Source of the DNA: JBHJGS01 sp050331575
GTDB lineage: Bacteria; Pseudomonadota; Alphaproteobacteria; Sphingomonadales; Rhodothalassiaceae
Direction of reading: 5' to 3'
Assembly (NCBI GenBank): GCA_050331575.1
Contig: JBHJGS010000008.1
Span: 1-64,000 of the forward strand
DNA: 64,000 nt
The position numbers and the translations under genes are program-made. The notes beneath the pieces were generated by a model. The model saw nothing but the letters and a program-made list of their open reading frames with translations, searched no databases and was not told the DNA's origin. This document shows positions 1-9,420 of the stretch, piece by piece (positions within the stretch are counted from its first letter, which is position 1; each line of letters opens with the position of its first letter).

Positions 1-144
1 CGCTACATGACGCTGGAAACTCTCGCCCCGGTCTGCGATGATCCTCTCATCAGCCTGCCTGCTGCTCAGACAGGCTGATCAGCTCGGCCCGCCAGAGCCC
101 TCAGGCCAGACCGGAGCTACACCACGAAATGGGACACGATCTGT

Positions 145-214
145 CCACACCGTGTCGTGTGACACCTCGATGCCCCGCGCGGCCAGTTCGGCCTTCAGCC
201 GATGCAGGCTCAGA
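145..214 (-). pseudogene. IS630-family transposase fragment (N-terminal helix-turn-helix)
   Basis: Reading the minus strand one frame away from the IS3 relic gives HLSLHRLKAELAARGIEVSH followed by DTVW. This is the typical N-terminal DNA-binding segment of IS630-type transposases (LTLHRLKxELAARGIxVSxxxVW). About 23 codons are clean and the reading then degenerates. The relic starts exactly where the IS3-like segment ends, so two different families are joined head to tail. No function is expected. Positions 1-144 beyond it hold nothing I can identify. Confidence 0.55.
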
Positions 215-279
215 TGCGTTCAGGTATTCGGCTCTGAGCCGGCCGTTAAAAGCGTCGATCGTGGCATTATCGGGTGGGT
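215..279 (-). pseudogene. IS3-family transposase fragment (integrase core)
   Basis: On the minus strand this stretch reads NPPDNATIDAFNGRLRAEYL. That matches the conserved C-terminal part of the IS3-family DDE integrase core, where the usual form is like PTDNAFIEAFNGRFRAECLN and includes the catalytic glutamate region. Only about 21 codons survive, and the frame is not followed by the usual HWF..L.DA segment. No inverted repeats are visible. It is a dead relic directly abutting a second transposase relic in another frame. The family match is from memory of the motif, not from a search. Confidence 0.6.
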
Positions 280-314
280 TCACAGGATGGCGGGGGACCG
301 CGCAGGAGATCGGC

Positions 315-2165
315 ATGGCCTCTACGCATCAGCCGGACGTGACCGCAGCGCTGCAGCGCGCGAGCGAGCTGCTGCGCGCCGGGCAAACGTCAGACGCCGG
401 CGCTGTGCTGGACCGGCTGCTCGCCGCTGTGCCCGACCAGCCCGATGCCTTGCAGCTGCGCGGCCTGGTGGCCCGGCGCGAGGGCCAGCAGCCGGCCGCA
501 GAGCGCTGGCTGCGCCAATCCCTGGCCGCAGCGCCGAACCAGCCCCATGTGCTGAACAATCTGGCCAATCTGTTGCGCGAGACCGGCCGCCTGGACGAGG
601 CGATCGCCTGTTACCGCGAGGCGGTGCGGCAGCGGCCGGATTATGCCGATGCCTGGACCAATCTGGGCCTGAGCCTAAGCAGCGCTGCGCGGCATGAGCC
701 GGCGCTGGCGGCCGTTGAGCAGGCGCTGAAGGTCGCCCCGGCATCGGGCCGGGCACTGCTGGGCAAGGCGGCCTGCCTACGCGCGCTGGATCGGTTCGAC
801 GCCGCGGAGCGCACCCTGCGCACAGCGGTTCAAGCCGCGCCCAATGATCTCAAGGCCATGAACAATTTGGCCAATCTGCTGCGCGAGCGCGGCGAGGAGA
901 GGGCTGCGGCCGCGCTTTACGAACAGGCCTTACAGCGCGCGCCTGCGGCGCATCCTCTGCGCGTCGGGCTGGCCGGCGCCTATTATAATGACGGCCAGGC
1001 CGCCGCGGCGGAGCAGGCGTTGGCGCAGGTACTGGCGGCCGATCCCACCCAGCTGGACGCGCATCACACCTTGACCACGATCTTAAGCTCCACCGGCCGC
1101 ACCGCGGAGGTGGCAACCGCCTATGAGGCCGCCCTGGCCCGCGCGCCGGACCATCGCGGCCTGTGGGAGGCCTATCTGGGCGCGACCTGGTTGCTGGAAG
1201 ACTATCAGGCCGGGCTGGCGTTGGTCGAGCGTGCGCTGGCGGCGTGCGGGGCGCATCCGGTATTCGATCTGTGGCGCGGGCGATTTCTGCTGTCGGACGG
1301 TCAGGCGGAGGCGGCGCTGGCCTGGCTCGACCTGCGCCGGGACGCCGCGACCGGCCCGGGCCACGGCGTCGCCATTGAGCGGGCGCGCGCGCATCTGGCC
1401 CTCGGCGCCTATGCCGACGGCGCAGCGGAGCTGGCGCCGATCGCCTTTGCCGCGGCCGACGATTATGGGCTGTGGGCGCATCTGGAGGTGCTGTGGCGGC
1501 TGGCCGAAGAGGATCGCGCGGCCTGGCTGCTGGACTATGACCGCTTCGTGCAGGCGGTCGAGGTGCCGGTACCGGCGGGCTATGATCGGGCCGACGCCTT
1601 CTACCGGGACCTGGCCCAGCTTCTGACCGGGCTGCATGTCAGCCGCACGCATCCGCATGACCAGACCCTGCGCCACGGCACCCAGACCTATGGCCGCCTG
1701 TTCAACCGGCGCGAGCCGCTGCTCGGCGCCCTGAAGCAGGCGATCACCCAGGCCGTGGCCGGCTTTGCTGCCGGCTTGCCGGACGATCCGACCCACCCGT
1801 TCCTGAAACACAAAGGGGCTGCGCTGCGATTTTCGGGGTCCTGGTCGGTGCTCCTGTTCGATGCAGGCTTTCATGTGCCGCACTATCACTCCGAGGGCTG
1901 GATCAGCTCGGCCTATTATGTCGCCCTGCCCGATCCGGTGGCCGACCCGGCGACCCCGGCCGGCCGCCTGGAATTCGGCCGACCGCCGCTGCCGGTGCCG
2001 CACGGCGGCGAGCCGGTGATGCAGATCCAGCCGCGCCCGGGTCTGTTGGCGCTGTTCCCGTCCTATTGCTGGCACGGCACCGTGCCGTTCCAAGCCGATC
2101 AGCCGCGCCTGACCGTGGCCTTCGACATGGCCCGCCACGATCCCCGTGGCGGGCCCATGGGTTAA
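315..2165 (+). CDS. TPR protein with C-terminal 2-oxoglutarate/Fe(II) oxygenase-like domain
   Basis: 616 residues. Residues about 10-330 are tandem tetratricopeptide repeats (for example NNLANLLRETGRLDEAIACY and AMNNLANLLRERGEERAAAA). The last 200 residues resemble the putative 2OG-Fe(II) oxygenase family often fused to TPRs: PHYHSEGW gives H525 and E527, LALFPSYCWHGTVPF gives H587, and R598 follows in QPRLTVAF. A facial triad H525-x-E527...H587 with R598 binding 2-oxoglutarate is inferred. The ATG at 315 is chosen because AGGAGA lies just upstream (304-309); the open frame reaches back to 129 but that part is transposase relic read on the wrong strand. The substrate is unknown. The gene is convergent with the receptor gene and shares TTAA of both stop codons. 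Confidence 0.8.
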   Translation: MASTHQPDVTAALQRASELLRAGQTSDAGAVLDRLLAAVPDQPDALQLRGLVARREGQQPAAERWLRQSLAAAPNQPHVLNNLANLLRETGRLDEAIACYREAVRQRPDYADAWTNLGLSLSSAARHEPALAAVEQALKVAPASGRALLGKAACLRALDRFDAAERTLRTAVQAAPNDLKAMNNLANLLRERGEERAAAALYEQALQRAPAAHPLRVGLAGAYYNDGQAAAAEQALAQVLAADPTQLDAHHTLTTILSSTGRTAEVATAYEAALARAPDHRGLWEAYLGATWLLEDYQAGLALVERALAACGAHPVFDLWRGRFLLSDGQAEAALAWLDLRRDAATGPGHGVAIERARAHLALGAYADGAAELAPIAFAAADDYGLWAHLEVLWRLAEEDRAAWLLDYDRFVQAVEVPVPAGYDRADAFYRDLAQLLTGLHVSRTHPHDQTLRHGTQTYGRLFNRREPLLGALKQAITQAVAGFAAGLPDDPTHPFLKHKGAALRFSGSWSVLLFDAGFHVPHYHSEGWISSAYYVALPDPVADPATPAGRLEFGRPPLPVPHGGEPVMQIQPRPGLLALFPSYCWHGTVPFQADQPRLTVAFDMARHDPRGGPMG

Positions 2166-5100
2166 AGATCGACGCTGACGCCGAAGAAGATGAAGCGGCT
2201 CAAATCATAGACGCCGGGGAAGGTGTTGCCGGCCTGGACGTCGCCGCCTTCCACGCTGGTCAAGGGCGGGGTGTTGGCGAGCAGATTGTTGACGCCGGCG
2301 CGTAGGCTGAGAAAGTCGGTTACCTGCGCCTGGATCACCAGGTCCAGATAGTTGCGCGATTCCAGCACCTGATTGACCGGCGAAATGACCTCCACCAGGG
2401 GCTCGACATTGCCGACATAGCGCCAGGTGGCCACCGCCCGCACGTTCCAGGGCATGTCCCAACTAGCCAGAAGGCGATGGCTGAAGGCCGGCCGTGGCGT
2501 GCCGCACTGGTCGCCGAAGCGGTCCTGGCAATCCAGCGCTTCCACCCCTGGGAACTGCTCCTCTTCGAACTGACGCAGCCAGGTGCCGACGAAATCAAAG
2601 CTGAGCCGGCCCAGATCGCCCAGGCCGGCCTCGGCCAGGTCGAACTCGTAGCGGACCTCGAAATCCAGGCCGCTGGTCTTCAAGGTGGCGATGTTGATGT
2701 TGGTGGCCGTGACACCGAAATTGATGCCGGTTTCCACGAACAGGGAGCCGAAATTGTCCCGGTTGATCAGACTGCAGAATTGCGGATCGCCGGTGGCAAA
2801 GCATTGCGAGATCGCCTGCTGCGGCGGCACCGTGCCGATCAGATCCTCGATCTCGATGTCAAAATAGTCGACCGAAAAGGAAAGACCGGGGATCGCCCGG
2901 GGCGTGACCGCAGCACCCACGGTGATGGTATCGGCCACTTCCGGCTCCAGATCGGGATTGCCGCCGACGATCGAGTTGAATTCGCGCGACGGCTGTACCG
3001 GAATATTGCCGAACTGTGCGGGCGTCACGCCGGTCAGCGCGCACTGCTCCAACGTGGCGCTGGGATTGTCCCCGGCACATGGGTCGCCCGGCGCGAATTC
3101 GAAGCCGCCATTGCTGACCGGGCTGAACAGCTCGATCACATTCGGCGCCCGGATCGCGCGCTGAAACTGGCCGCGAATGCGCACCTGGTCGTCCAGCGCC
3201 CAGACCGCGCCGATGAACCAGGTGTCGGTGCTGAAATCATTGCTGGCCTCTTGGCCGCTGATCTCGCCTTCCGTGCTGTATTCGGACCGACGATAGGCGC
3301 CGCTCAGGGTGAAATCCTGCACCAAGGGCAGATCCTGGGCGACCGGGATCTGCACCTCGAAAAAGCCCTCCGCGACGTCCAGCGAGCCGGACACGGCATC
3401 AAACCCGCCCAGGCCGATCAGGCCGCCCGGGCCGGCCGGCACGCTGGACACGGTGTCTGGCTCCAAGCTGAGCGAATCCTCGCGATATTCCGCGCCGATG
3501 GCCACGGCGATGCCGTCCGACGCGAACGGGGAGCGAATGCCGAACTCGCCGAGATTGCCGCTCAGCGAGCCGCCGAGCACGATCTGCTCGGTCTGACCAT
3601 CGATGCGGCCGACGGTACCGGTGACGAAGCTGATCGCTTCCGGCGTGATCAGCGTGCTGCCGTCATCATTGCGGTCGAAGATGTTGAACGGCACGCAGTT
3701 GGCCTCCGCGGGCGGCCGGCACACCACATTGCCCTGCTCATCCTCCACCAGGAACAACGCCTGCTGGGTCAGATCGAAATCCAGCGCGTTGATCAGCTCG
3801 CGGTCCTGCAAGACGCGGGAGAATTGGCCGAACACATCCCAGTCGAGCGCATCGAACAGAGTGCCGCGAAAGCCACCGACCGCCCGCCAGCTGGTGATGG
3901 TGATCTGGTTGGTGCGCCGCGCCTCCTCGCCATCGGCATTGCGCAACACGCCGCCGGCGACCCCGGGCTCGGTGCCCAGCCGGAAGCTGTTCAGGAAGGG
4001 AATATCGACACTGTTCAACTCGCCGGTGATGGGATTGGGCTCACCCGCCTGCACCGCGGCCAGAACCTCCGCGCAATTGTATAAGTCGAACAGAGTCCCC
4101 AGTTGACCGGGGGGCGCGTCGTCCAGCAGCGGATTGTCGCAATTGACCTGCAGCGGCTGGGTAAAGGTCGCCGTCGGTGAGGATACCGCCTCGGTCTCGG
4201 TATTGATGAAGCTCAGATCGGCATAGACCTCCACGGAGTCGGTGATGTCGTAATAGCCCTGGGCATTGATGTTGAAACGCTCCCGCGCCGTCTGCAGCCG
4301 GAACGACGGCTCGAAATTATAGGTCGATACCGGTGCTGGCACGCTGCCGAACGGCACCAGCGTCCCGTCAGCGGTCTGAAACAGGCTCAGGGATGAACTG
4401 AACGGATCATTGTTGGTCAAGAACCGCCGGAAATTCGACGATCCGGCGCACAATAGCCCATCCACCGCCAGGGCCACTTCCTCCGGATCGGTGGGATCGG
4501 CCTCGGCCAGAATACAGGTGCCATTGTCCCGATCGCCCGAGCGGATCGGATTGAGATCCTCATAGCCGAAGTACAAGGTGACATTGCCCCGGTCGTCCGG
4601 CGAATTGGCCCCCATGAGCATGGTCGCGAAGACGCCGCGGCCGTCCAGCGCGCCATCCGGCGTCTCCAGCCCCACAGCCGCGGTGATGTCCTCCATCAGG
4701 CCGATATTGTTGGGCGCGTGGCGAACACCGACCTGGCCGTCGAAGGCAAAGCCCTCGAAATCGTCCTTCAGGATGAAGTTGATCACCCCGGCCACGGCAT
4801 CCGCGCCATAGACCGCCGAGGCCCCACCGGTGACCAGTTCGACCCGGTCGATCAGCTGGGCGGGCACCATGTCGACATTGGCCGCCGGGCTTTCCGGTGA
4901 GCCGAACGGCAAACGCTTGCCGTCGACCAGAACCAGGGTGCGCACGGGCCCTAGGCCGCGCAGATCGACCGTTGAAACGCCGTCTACATCGATATTGTCC
5001 GACACCGTGGTGGCCGAGGCGCGCACCTGGGGCAAGATGTTCAACACATCTTCCACACGGGTTGTCCCGCGATAATCGACCTCGGCACTGCCCAGTTGAA

Positions 5101-5299
5101 ACAAGGGGACCGACGAGGTGAGATTGTTGGTGACCAGGCGAGACCCCGTCACCACCATCTCTTCCATGCGTTCAGTTTCAACCGCACTGTCTTGGGCCAA
5201 CGCATGGTTGGCCAACACCCCCCCAAGAAAGCCACTAAAGGTCAGTGCCGTCGTGCCACGTAGCATCCAGCCGGATGTCAATCCAGTTCGAAGCGTCAT
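2162..5299 (-). CDS. TonB-dependent outer-membrane receptor
   Basis: 1045 residues. An N-terminal signal sequence (TALTFSGFLGGVLANHALAQ) is followed by a TonB-box-like EEMVVTGSR, a plug domain (RVEDVLNILPQV, STVDLRGLGPVRTLVLVDGK, ELVTGGASAVYGADAVAGVI) and a long beta-barrel with alternating aromatic strands ending FFGVSVDL. Receptors of this type import siderophores, cobalamin or carbohydrates; nothing here fixes the ligand. The ATG at 5299 is preferred because GGGAGGGA lies just upstream, whereas the open frame extends to 5353 without a ribosome site. It is divergent from the BNR propeller gene, so the two may be co-regulated and process the same substrate (inference). Confidence 0.92.
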   Translation of the reverse strand: MTLRTGLTSGWMLRGTTALTFSGFLGGVLANHALAQDSAVETERMEEMVVTGSRLVTNNLTSSVPLFQLGSAEVDYRGTTRVEDVLNILPQVRASATTVSDNIDVDGVSTVDLRGLGPVRTLVLVDGKRLPFGSPESPAANVDMVPAQLIDRVELVTGGASAVYGADAVAGVINFILKDDFEGFAFDGQVGVRHAPNNIGLMEDITAAVGLETPDGALDGRGVFATMLMGANSPDDRGNVTLYFGYEDLNPIRSGDRDNGTCILAEADPTDPEEVALAVDGLLCAGSSNFRRFLTNNDPFSSSLSLFQTADGTLVPFGSVPAPVSTYNFEPSFRLQTARERFNINAQGYYDITDSVEVYADLSFINTETEAVSSPTATFTQPLQVNCDNPLLDDAPPGQLGTLFDLYNCAEVLAAVQAGEPNPITGELNSVDIPFLNSFRLGTEPGVAGGVLRNADGEEARRTNQITITSWRAVGGFRGTLFDALDWDVFGQFSRVLQDRELINALDFDLTQQALFLVEDEQGNVVCRPPAEANCVPFNIFDRNDDGSTLITPEAISFVTGTVGRIDGQTEQIVLGGSLSGNLGEFGIRSPFASDGIAVAIGAEYREDSLSLEPDTVSSVPAGPGGLIGLGGFDAVSGSLDVAEGFFEVQIPVAQDLPLVQDFTLSGAYRRSEYSTEGEISGQEASNDFSTDTWFIGAVWALDDQVRIRGQFQRAIRAPNVIELFSPVSNGGFEFAPGDPCAGDNPSATLEQCALTGVTPAQFGNIPVQPSREFNSIVGGNPDLEPEVADTITVGAAVTPRAIPGLSFSVDYFDIEIEDLIGTVPPQQAISQCFATGDPQFCSLINRDNFGSLFVETGINFGVTATNINIATLKTSGLDFEVRYEFDLAEAGLGDLGRLSFDFVGTWLRQFEEEQFPGVEALDCQDRFGDQCGTPRPAFSHRLLASWDMPWNVRAVATWRYVGNVEPLVEVISPVNQVLESRNYLDLVIQAQVTDFLSLRAGVNNLLANTPPLTSVEGGDVQAGNTFPGVYDLSRFIFFGVSVDL

Positions 5300-5778
5300 G
5301 TGTCCCTCCCTGCGCTTCTGATAGATCGTCTGCCCGCAGGTTCGAACCCGCAAGATGCTTTGTCTTGACCCGCCCCATTTTTTGAAATCGCTTGACTAGG
5401 ATGCGACAGCTTTCACTCTGAATCAAGCCAACCGTAAAATTTTTTTCCTCCACGAAGGTTATATCCGAAATTTTCCGCCACCGATGGCACAGGATTCTGA
5501 TATCTCTTGGGCGAGACTGCGCCCGTTAACAGCCATTGGCGGACACGAGCCTTGCCATACACCAATCTTAGGTAGGCCCTCGTGCTAAACCCCTCAACGA
5601 AATGGCAATCGCATCGCCCCGGCATGGTGCGTGCATCTGCCACACATGGCGGGCCCCCGGGCGGACGTCTTGCACCCCAGGCGGGTTGCATGATAGTTTC
5701 AAAAATATGCTTAATTGAACACAAATTTTTGCCTAACGCGCCGGCAAGATGTCCCCTCCACGACCCGGGAAGATGCCC
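5300..5778. promoter_or_regulatory. Divergent intergenic region between receptor and BNR propeller genes
   Basis: About 480 bases without a credible gene. It must hold promoters for both divergent genes. It has AT-rich patches (around 5436-5475 and 5695-5730) in otherwise GC-rich DNA. A weak plus-strand promoter candidate is TTGCAT at 5686-5691 with TTAATT at 5711-5716, but the 19-base spacer makes it doubtful. No known riboswitch motif was recognised. Confidence 0.4.
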
Positions 5779-8700
5779 ATGAAGCCTGTCGCACTCGCCT
5801 GTCTCTTGCTCGCCGGATCGGTCGCGACCGCGCCGACGCTCGGCCAGTCCTTCGACAATTTCGAGTATCGCAATGTCGGCCCGACCCGCGGCGGCCGCGC
5901 CACCGCGGTCGCCGGCTCGGTTGCCGCCCCAGGCACCTTCTATATGGGAGCGTCCGGCGGGGGCGTGTGGAAGACCACCGACTATGGCGAAACCTGGCAG
6001 CCGATGTCCGATGCGGCCTTTGCCTCGCCGTCGATCGGCGATATCGCGGTGGCCCAGAACGACGCCAATATCGTCTATGTCGGCACCGGCTCAGACGGGC
6101 TGCGCAGCAATGTCATTGCCGGCAAGGGCGTGTATAAATCGACCAATGGCGGCAAGACCTGGCAGCATCTTGGGCTGGAGCGCACCGGTCATATCGGCGC
6201 TGTGGAGATCGATCCCAGAAATCATAACATCGTCTGGGTCGCCGCGATCGGTCAGGCATTCAGCGATAATGAGGAGCGCGGCGTCTACAAAAGCGAAGAC
6301 GGCGGCAAGACCTGGACCAAGGTGCTGTATCATTCCGAGCAGGTGGGCTTCACCGACGTGGAACTGCTGCCGGGCAATCCGGACATCGTGCTGGCCAGCG
6401 CCTGGAAGGCGCGCCGGCGGCCCTGGTCAATCTATAGCGGCGGCCCGGCGGAGGACGCCGGCATCTGGAAATCCCCCGACGGCGGCAAGAGCTGGACCAA
6501 GATCACCGACGGCCTGCCCACCGGCCTGACCGGCAAGATCGATCTGGCGATCAGCCGGGCCGATTCCAGCATCGTCTATGCCCTGGTGGAGGCGCCGCAA
6601 GGCACTGGCGGCCTCTACAAGTCGACCGATCAGGGGGAGAGTTTTCAGCTGGTGTCGGACAAGAAGGAACTGGTCAACCGGCCGTTCTACTACACCAATG
6701 TCGAGGCCGACCCGACCGATCCGAACACGGTCTATGTCATGGCCACGCAATATTGGAAATCGACCGACGGCGGCGAAACCTGGACGGAGATGCGCCCGCC
6801 GCATGGCGACAATCACGATATGTGGATCCATCCGGACAATCCGGAGCATTTCGTCCAGGCCAATGACGGCGGGGCGACGATCACCTTTAATGGTGGCAAG
6901 ACCTGGTCGACCCAGTTCAATCAGCCGACCGTGGAGATCTATCAGGTCGAGGTCGACGACCAATATCCTTACTGGCTCTATGGCGGCCAGCAAGACAATG
7001 GCACGACCATCTCGGTGCCGAGCATGGCGGCGGTGCCGGTGCAGCACAAAGTGTCCTATCTGATGCACACAGGCGGCTGCGAAACCGGCCCGGCGGTGCC
7101 CAAGCCGGGCAATGCCAATATCATATACGCCAATTGCAAGGGCCGCTTCGGCGTCTACGACAAACGCACCGGCCAGGAAAAATCCTATTGGGTCGGCGCG
7201 GTCTATATGTACGGCCACAATCCAAAGGACCTGCCCTATCGGTTCCAGCGCGTGTCGCCGATCCATGTCTCGCCGCACGATCCAGACACGGTCTATCACG
7301 CCTCGCAATATGTCCACCGCACCCGCGATGACGGCCGCACCTGGGAGACGATCTCGCCGGACCTCACCGCCAATGAGCCGGACAAGCAGGTCATCTCCGG
7401 CCAGCCGATCACGCGGGACATCACCGGCGAGGAGATCTACTCCACCATCTATTCCCTGCGCGAATCCCCGGTCGAGGCCGGCGTGATCTGGGTCGGCGCC
7501 AATGACGGGCCGGTGCATGTCACCCGCGACGGCGGTGAGAGCTGGACGGACGTGACACCCAAGGGCCTTCCCAAGGGCGGCCGCGTCGATGCCGTCGCCC
7601 CCTCGCCCCACGATGCGGCCAAGGCCTATATCTCCGTGCTGCGCTACCAGCTGGGCGACTGGCAGCCCTATATTTACCGGACGGAGGATTATGGCCGCAG
7701 CTGGACCCGCCTGACCGACGGCCGCAACGGCATCCCCGCCGACACGCCGACCCGGGTCGTGCGCGAGGATCCCGAACGCGAGGGCCTGCTGTTCGCCGGC
7801 ACCGAATATGGCGTCTATGTCTCCATGGATGACGGCAAGCGCTGGCACGCGTTTCAGCAAAATCTGCCGGTGACCCCGGTGACCGACATCAAGATCCACC
7901 GCGGCGATATGGTGCTGTCGACCATGGGCCGAGGTTTTTGGGTGCTCGATGACATCACGGCGCTGCGCCAGCCGGCGTTCGAGCAGCAGGGCGAGGATCT
8001 GGCCTTGTTCCAGCCCAAGCCCGCCTATCGCTACCGCAACACCTTCCAGGATGCCTCCGGCGTGCCGGATTATCCGCGCGCCTTCGTGGCGGTGGACTAT
8101 TATCTGCCCGACGGCGGCGAAGGCCCGGTGCGGCTGGAAATCCGCGATGGCGAGGGCCGCTTGGTGACGGCCTTCACCAGCGAGGGTGCCGCCACCTCTG
8201 ACGCTGGCTCTGACGCCGGCTCTGACGCCGACAGCGCTCAGGCCGGCCGGGATATGGCCACCGGCGAGATCACCTATCTAAGCGATGAGCGGCTCAGCGA
8301 GGCGCCGGGCATGCATCGCTTCCGCTGGGACATGACCCATCAGGGCCCCTGGCACGAAGAGTCCGACCGCCGCCATCTGAACGGCCCCATGGTGGCCCCG
8401 GGCACCTATGACCTCACGCTCAGCCGCGGCGACCGGTCGGTCAGCCAGAGCGTGGAGGTGCGCGCCGACCCGCGCGTGCTGCGCCACGGTACCACCAAGG
8501 AGGATATCCAGGCGCAGATCGCCTTGTTGCTGGACATCCGGGACCTGCTCAGCGAAGCGCGCCAATTCACCGCCGACCTGGAACAAGAACACGCGACGCT
8601 AAGCGAGGCCAAGTCTGGCGAGCAGGCGGATCGCGCCCGGCTGACCGCCGTGGAAACGGCCTTGTCCAAGGTCAAGACCGAGGACGAGGGCTTCTATCAA

Positions 8701-8871
8701 CAACCGATGCTGGTCGATCAGGTGCGCTACCTTTACGGCATGCTGAATGATGCCGACCAGGCGCCGGGACAGGACGCGGTCGAGCGCTATGAAACCTTGC
8801 GCCAGGACTTCCAGGCGGTGCAGTCACAGCTCGCCTCTGGCGCCCCTGGCCCGGACAGCTCCGGACAGTAG
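5779..8871 (+). CDS. Secreted BNR/Asp-box (sortilin-VPS10-like) beta-propeller protein
   Basis: 1030 residues. A signal peptide (MKPVALACLLLAGSVATAPT) is followed by about eleven Asp-box motifs of the type S-x-D-G-G-x-T-W: KTTDYGETW, KSTNGGKTW, KSEDGGKTW, KSPDGGKSW, KSTDQGESF, KSTDGGETW, RTRDDGRTW, VTRDGGESW, RTEDYGRSW, VSMDDGKRW. These form the propeller blades of sortilin/exo-sialidase-like folds; no sialidase arginine triad is apparent, so a glycosidase activity should not be assumed. A Ser/Asp/Ala/Gly stretch encoded by near-identical 12-base units lies around 8200-8240, and the C-terminal 130 residues look helical. The start at 5779 is chosen over 5749 and 5773 because GGGAAG sits six bases before it. 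Confidence 0.85.
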   Translation: MKPVALACLLLAGSVATAPTLGQSFDNFEYRNVGPTRGGRATAVAGSVAAPGTFYMGASGGGVWKTTDYGETWQPMSDAAFASPSIGDIAVAQNDANIVYVGTGSDGLRSNVIAGKGVYKSTNGGKTWQHLGLERTGHIGAVEIDPRNHNIVWVAAIGQAFSDNEERGVYKSEDGGKTWTKVLYHSEQVGFTDVELLPGNPDIVLASAWKARRRPWSIYSGGPAEDAGIWKSPDGGKSWTKITDGLPTGLTGKIDLAISRADSSIVYALVEAPQGTGGLYKSTDQGESFQLVSDKKELVNRPFYYTNVEADPTDPNTVYVMATQYWKSTDGGETWTEMRPPHGDNHDMWIHPDNPEHFVQANDGGATITFNGGKTWSTQFNQPTVEIYQVEVDDQYPYWLYGGQQDNGTTISVPSMAAVPVQHKVSYLMHTGGCETGPAVPKPGNANIIYANCKGRFGVYDKRTGQEKSYWVGAVYMYGHNPKDLPYRFQRVSPIHVSPHDPDTVYHASQYVHRTRDDGRTWETISPDLTANEPDKQVISGQPITRDITGEEIYSTIYSLRESPVEAGVIWVGANDGPVHVTRDGGESWTDVTPKGLPKGGRVDAVAPSPHDAAKAYISVLRYQLGDWQPYIYRTEDYGRSWTRLTDGRNGIPADTPTRVVREDPEREGLLFAGTEYGVYVSMDDGKRWHAFQQNLPVTPVTDIKIHRGDMVLSTMGRGFWVLDDITALRQPAFEQQGEDLALFQPKPAYRYRNTFQDASGVPDYPRAFVAVDYYLPDGGEGPVRLEIRDGEGRLVTAFTSEGAATSDAGSDAGSDADSAQAGRDMATGEITYLSDERLSEAPGMHRFRWDMTHQGPWHEESDRRHLNGPMVAPGTYDLTLSRGDRSVSQSVEVRADPRVLRHGTTKEDIQAQIALLLDIRDLLSEARQFTADLEQEHATLSEAKSGEQADRARLTAVETALSKVKTEDEGFYQQPMLVDQVRYLYGMLNDADQAPGQDAVERYETLRQDFQAVQSQLASGAPGPDSSGQ

Positions 8872-9003
8872 CGAGCGCGCGCAATCATCGCCGAAGCCCA
8901 GGGATCAGCCGGTAAGCGGCTGAGCTTGCTGTCGGCGGACGGCGACCGGGCCGTCGCCAAACTATCCTCTCACCGGTTTTGCCTGGCCTGATCGCCAGAG
9001 GCC

Positions 9004-9243
9004 TCAGCTCGGCCCTGAGCGCCCGCCGCGCAATAGCCAACGATAAACGCCCAGGCAATTGATCCCGAACAGAACCAGATTCTGGCTGCCAAGTGCTGGC
9101 TCGCCTTCGATCCAGGCGGCGGTGATCCAGGCCAGTGAGGACAACACGAAGACGGCAAAGCCCCAGCCGGTGACCCGCGCCCCGGCATTGATCGAAACCA
9201 TCAGCGCCGCCACCATGCCGGTGCCAGACGCCAGCCATTCCAC
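9004..9243 (-). CDS. Small integral membrane protein
   Basis: 79 residues with GTG as likely start. Three hydrophobic segments are visible: about residues 7-22 (GTGMVAALMVSINAGAR), 27-45 (WGFAVFVLSSLAWITAAWI) and 53-70 (NLVLFGINCLGVYRWLL). The ending LGVYRWLL followed by basic residues resembles small PnuC/YgjV-like half-transporter proteins that occur near PRC-barrel genes, but this is only a resemblance. The ribosome site is weak. It is divergent from the PRC-barrel gene with a 177-base shared upstream region. Function unknown. Confidence 0.6.
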   Translation of the reverse strand: MEWLASGTGMVAALMVSINAGARVTGWGFAVFVLSSLAWITAAWIEGEPALGSQNLVLFGINCLGVYRWLLRGGRSGPS

Positions 9244-9420
9244 GATCGAGCTGGAAATCGTTCAATCCTTATTGTTTCGGAGATTGCGCCGGTCAGCGGT
9301 TGCCGGCCGACAGCCTGTGTCCCTCTGCAACTCCGAAGCCCTCCCATGCGTTCCCCTGACGAGCGACGCTGCTGGGTGCGCCCGGGCAGCCGACCGTCTA
9401 TGCCAACGGGAGATGACCAA

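Noticed and set aside
129..314. Longer N-terminus for the TPR/oxygenase protein
   Set aside because: The extra 62 codons are antisense to transposase relics and have no ribosome site; AGGAGA precedes the ATG at 315.
2477..4084. Long plus-strand open frame of 535 codons inside the receptor gene
   Set aside because: It is opposite a clear TonB receptor, has a shadow-type composition rich in Arg, Ala and Gly, and shows no domain or ribosome site.
5413..5724. 103-codon minus-strand frame in the divergent region
   Set aside because: No ribosome site, no family, and it occupies the expected promoter region of the receptor gene.
6427..7899. 490-codon minus-strand frame opposite the BNR propeller
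   Set aside because: Composition (Ile/Asp/His-rich, repetitive) mirrors the Asp-box repeats of the real gene; no start signal.
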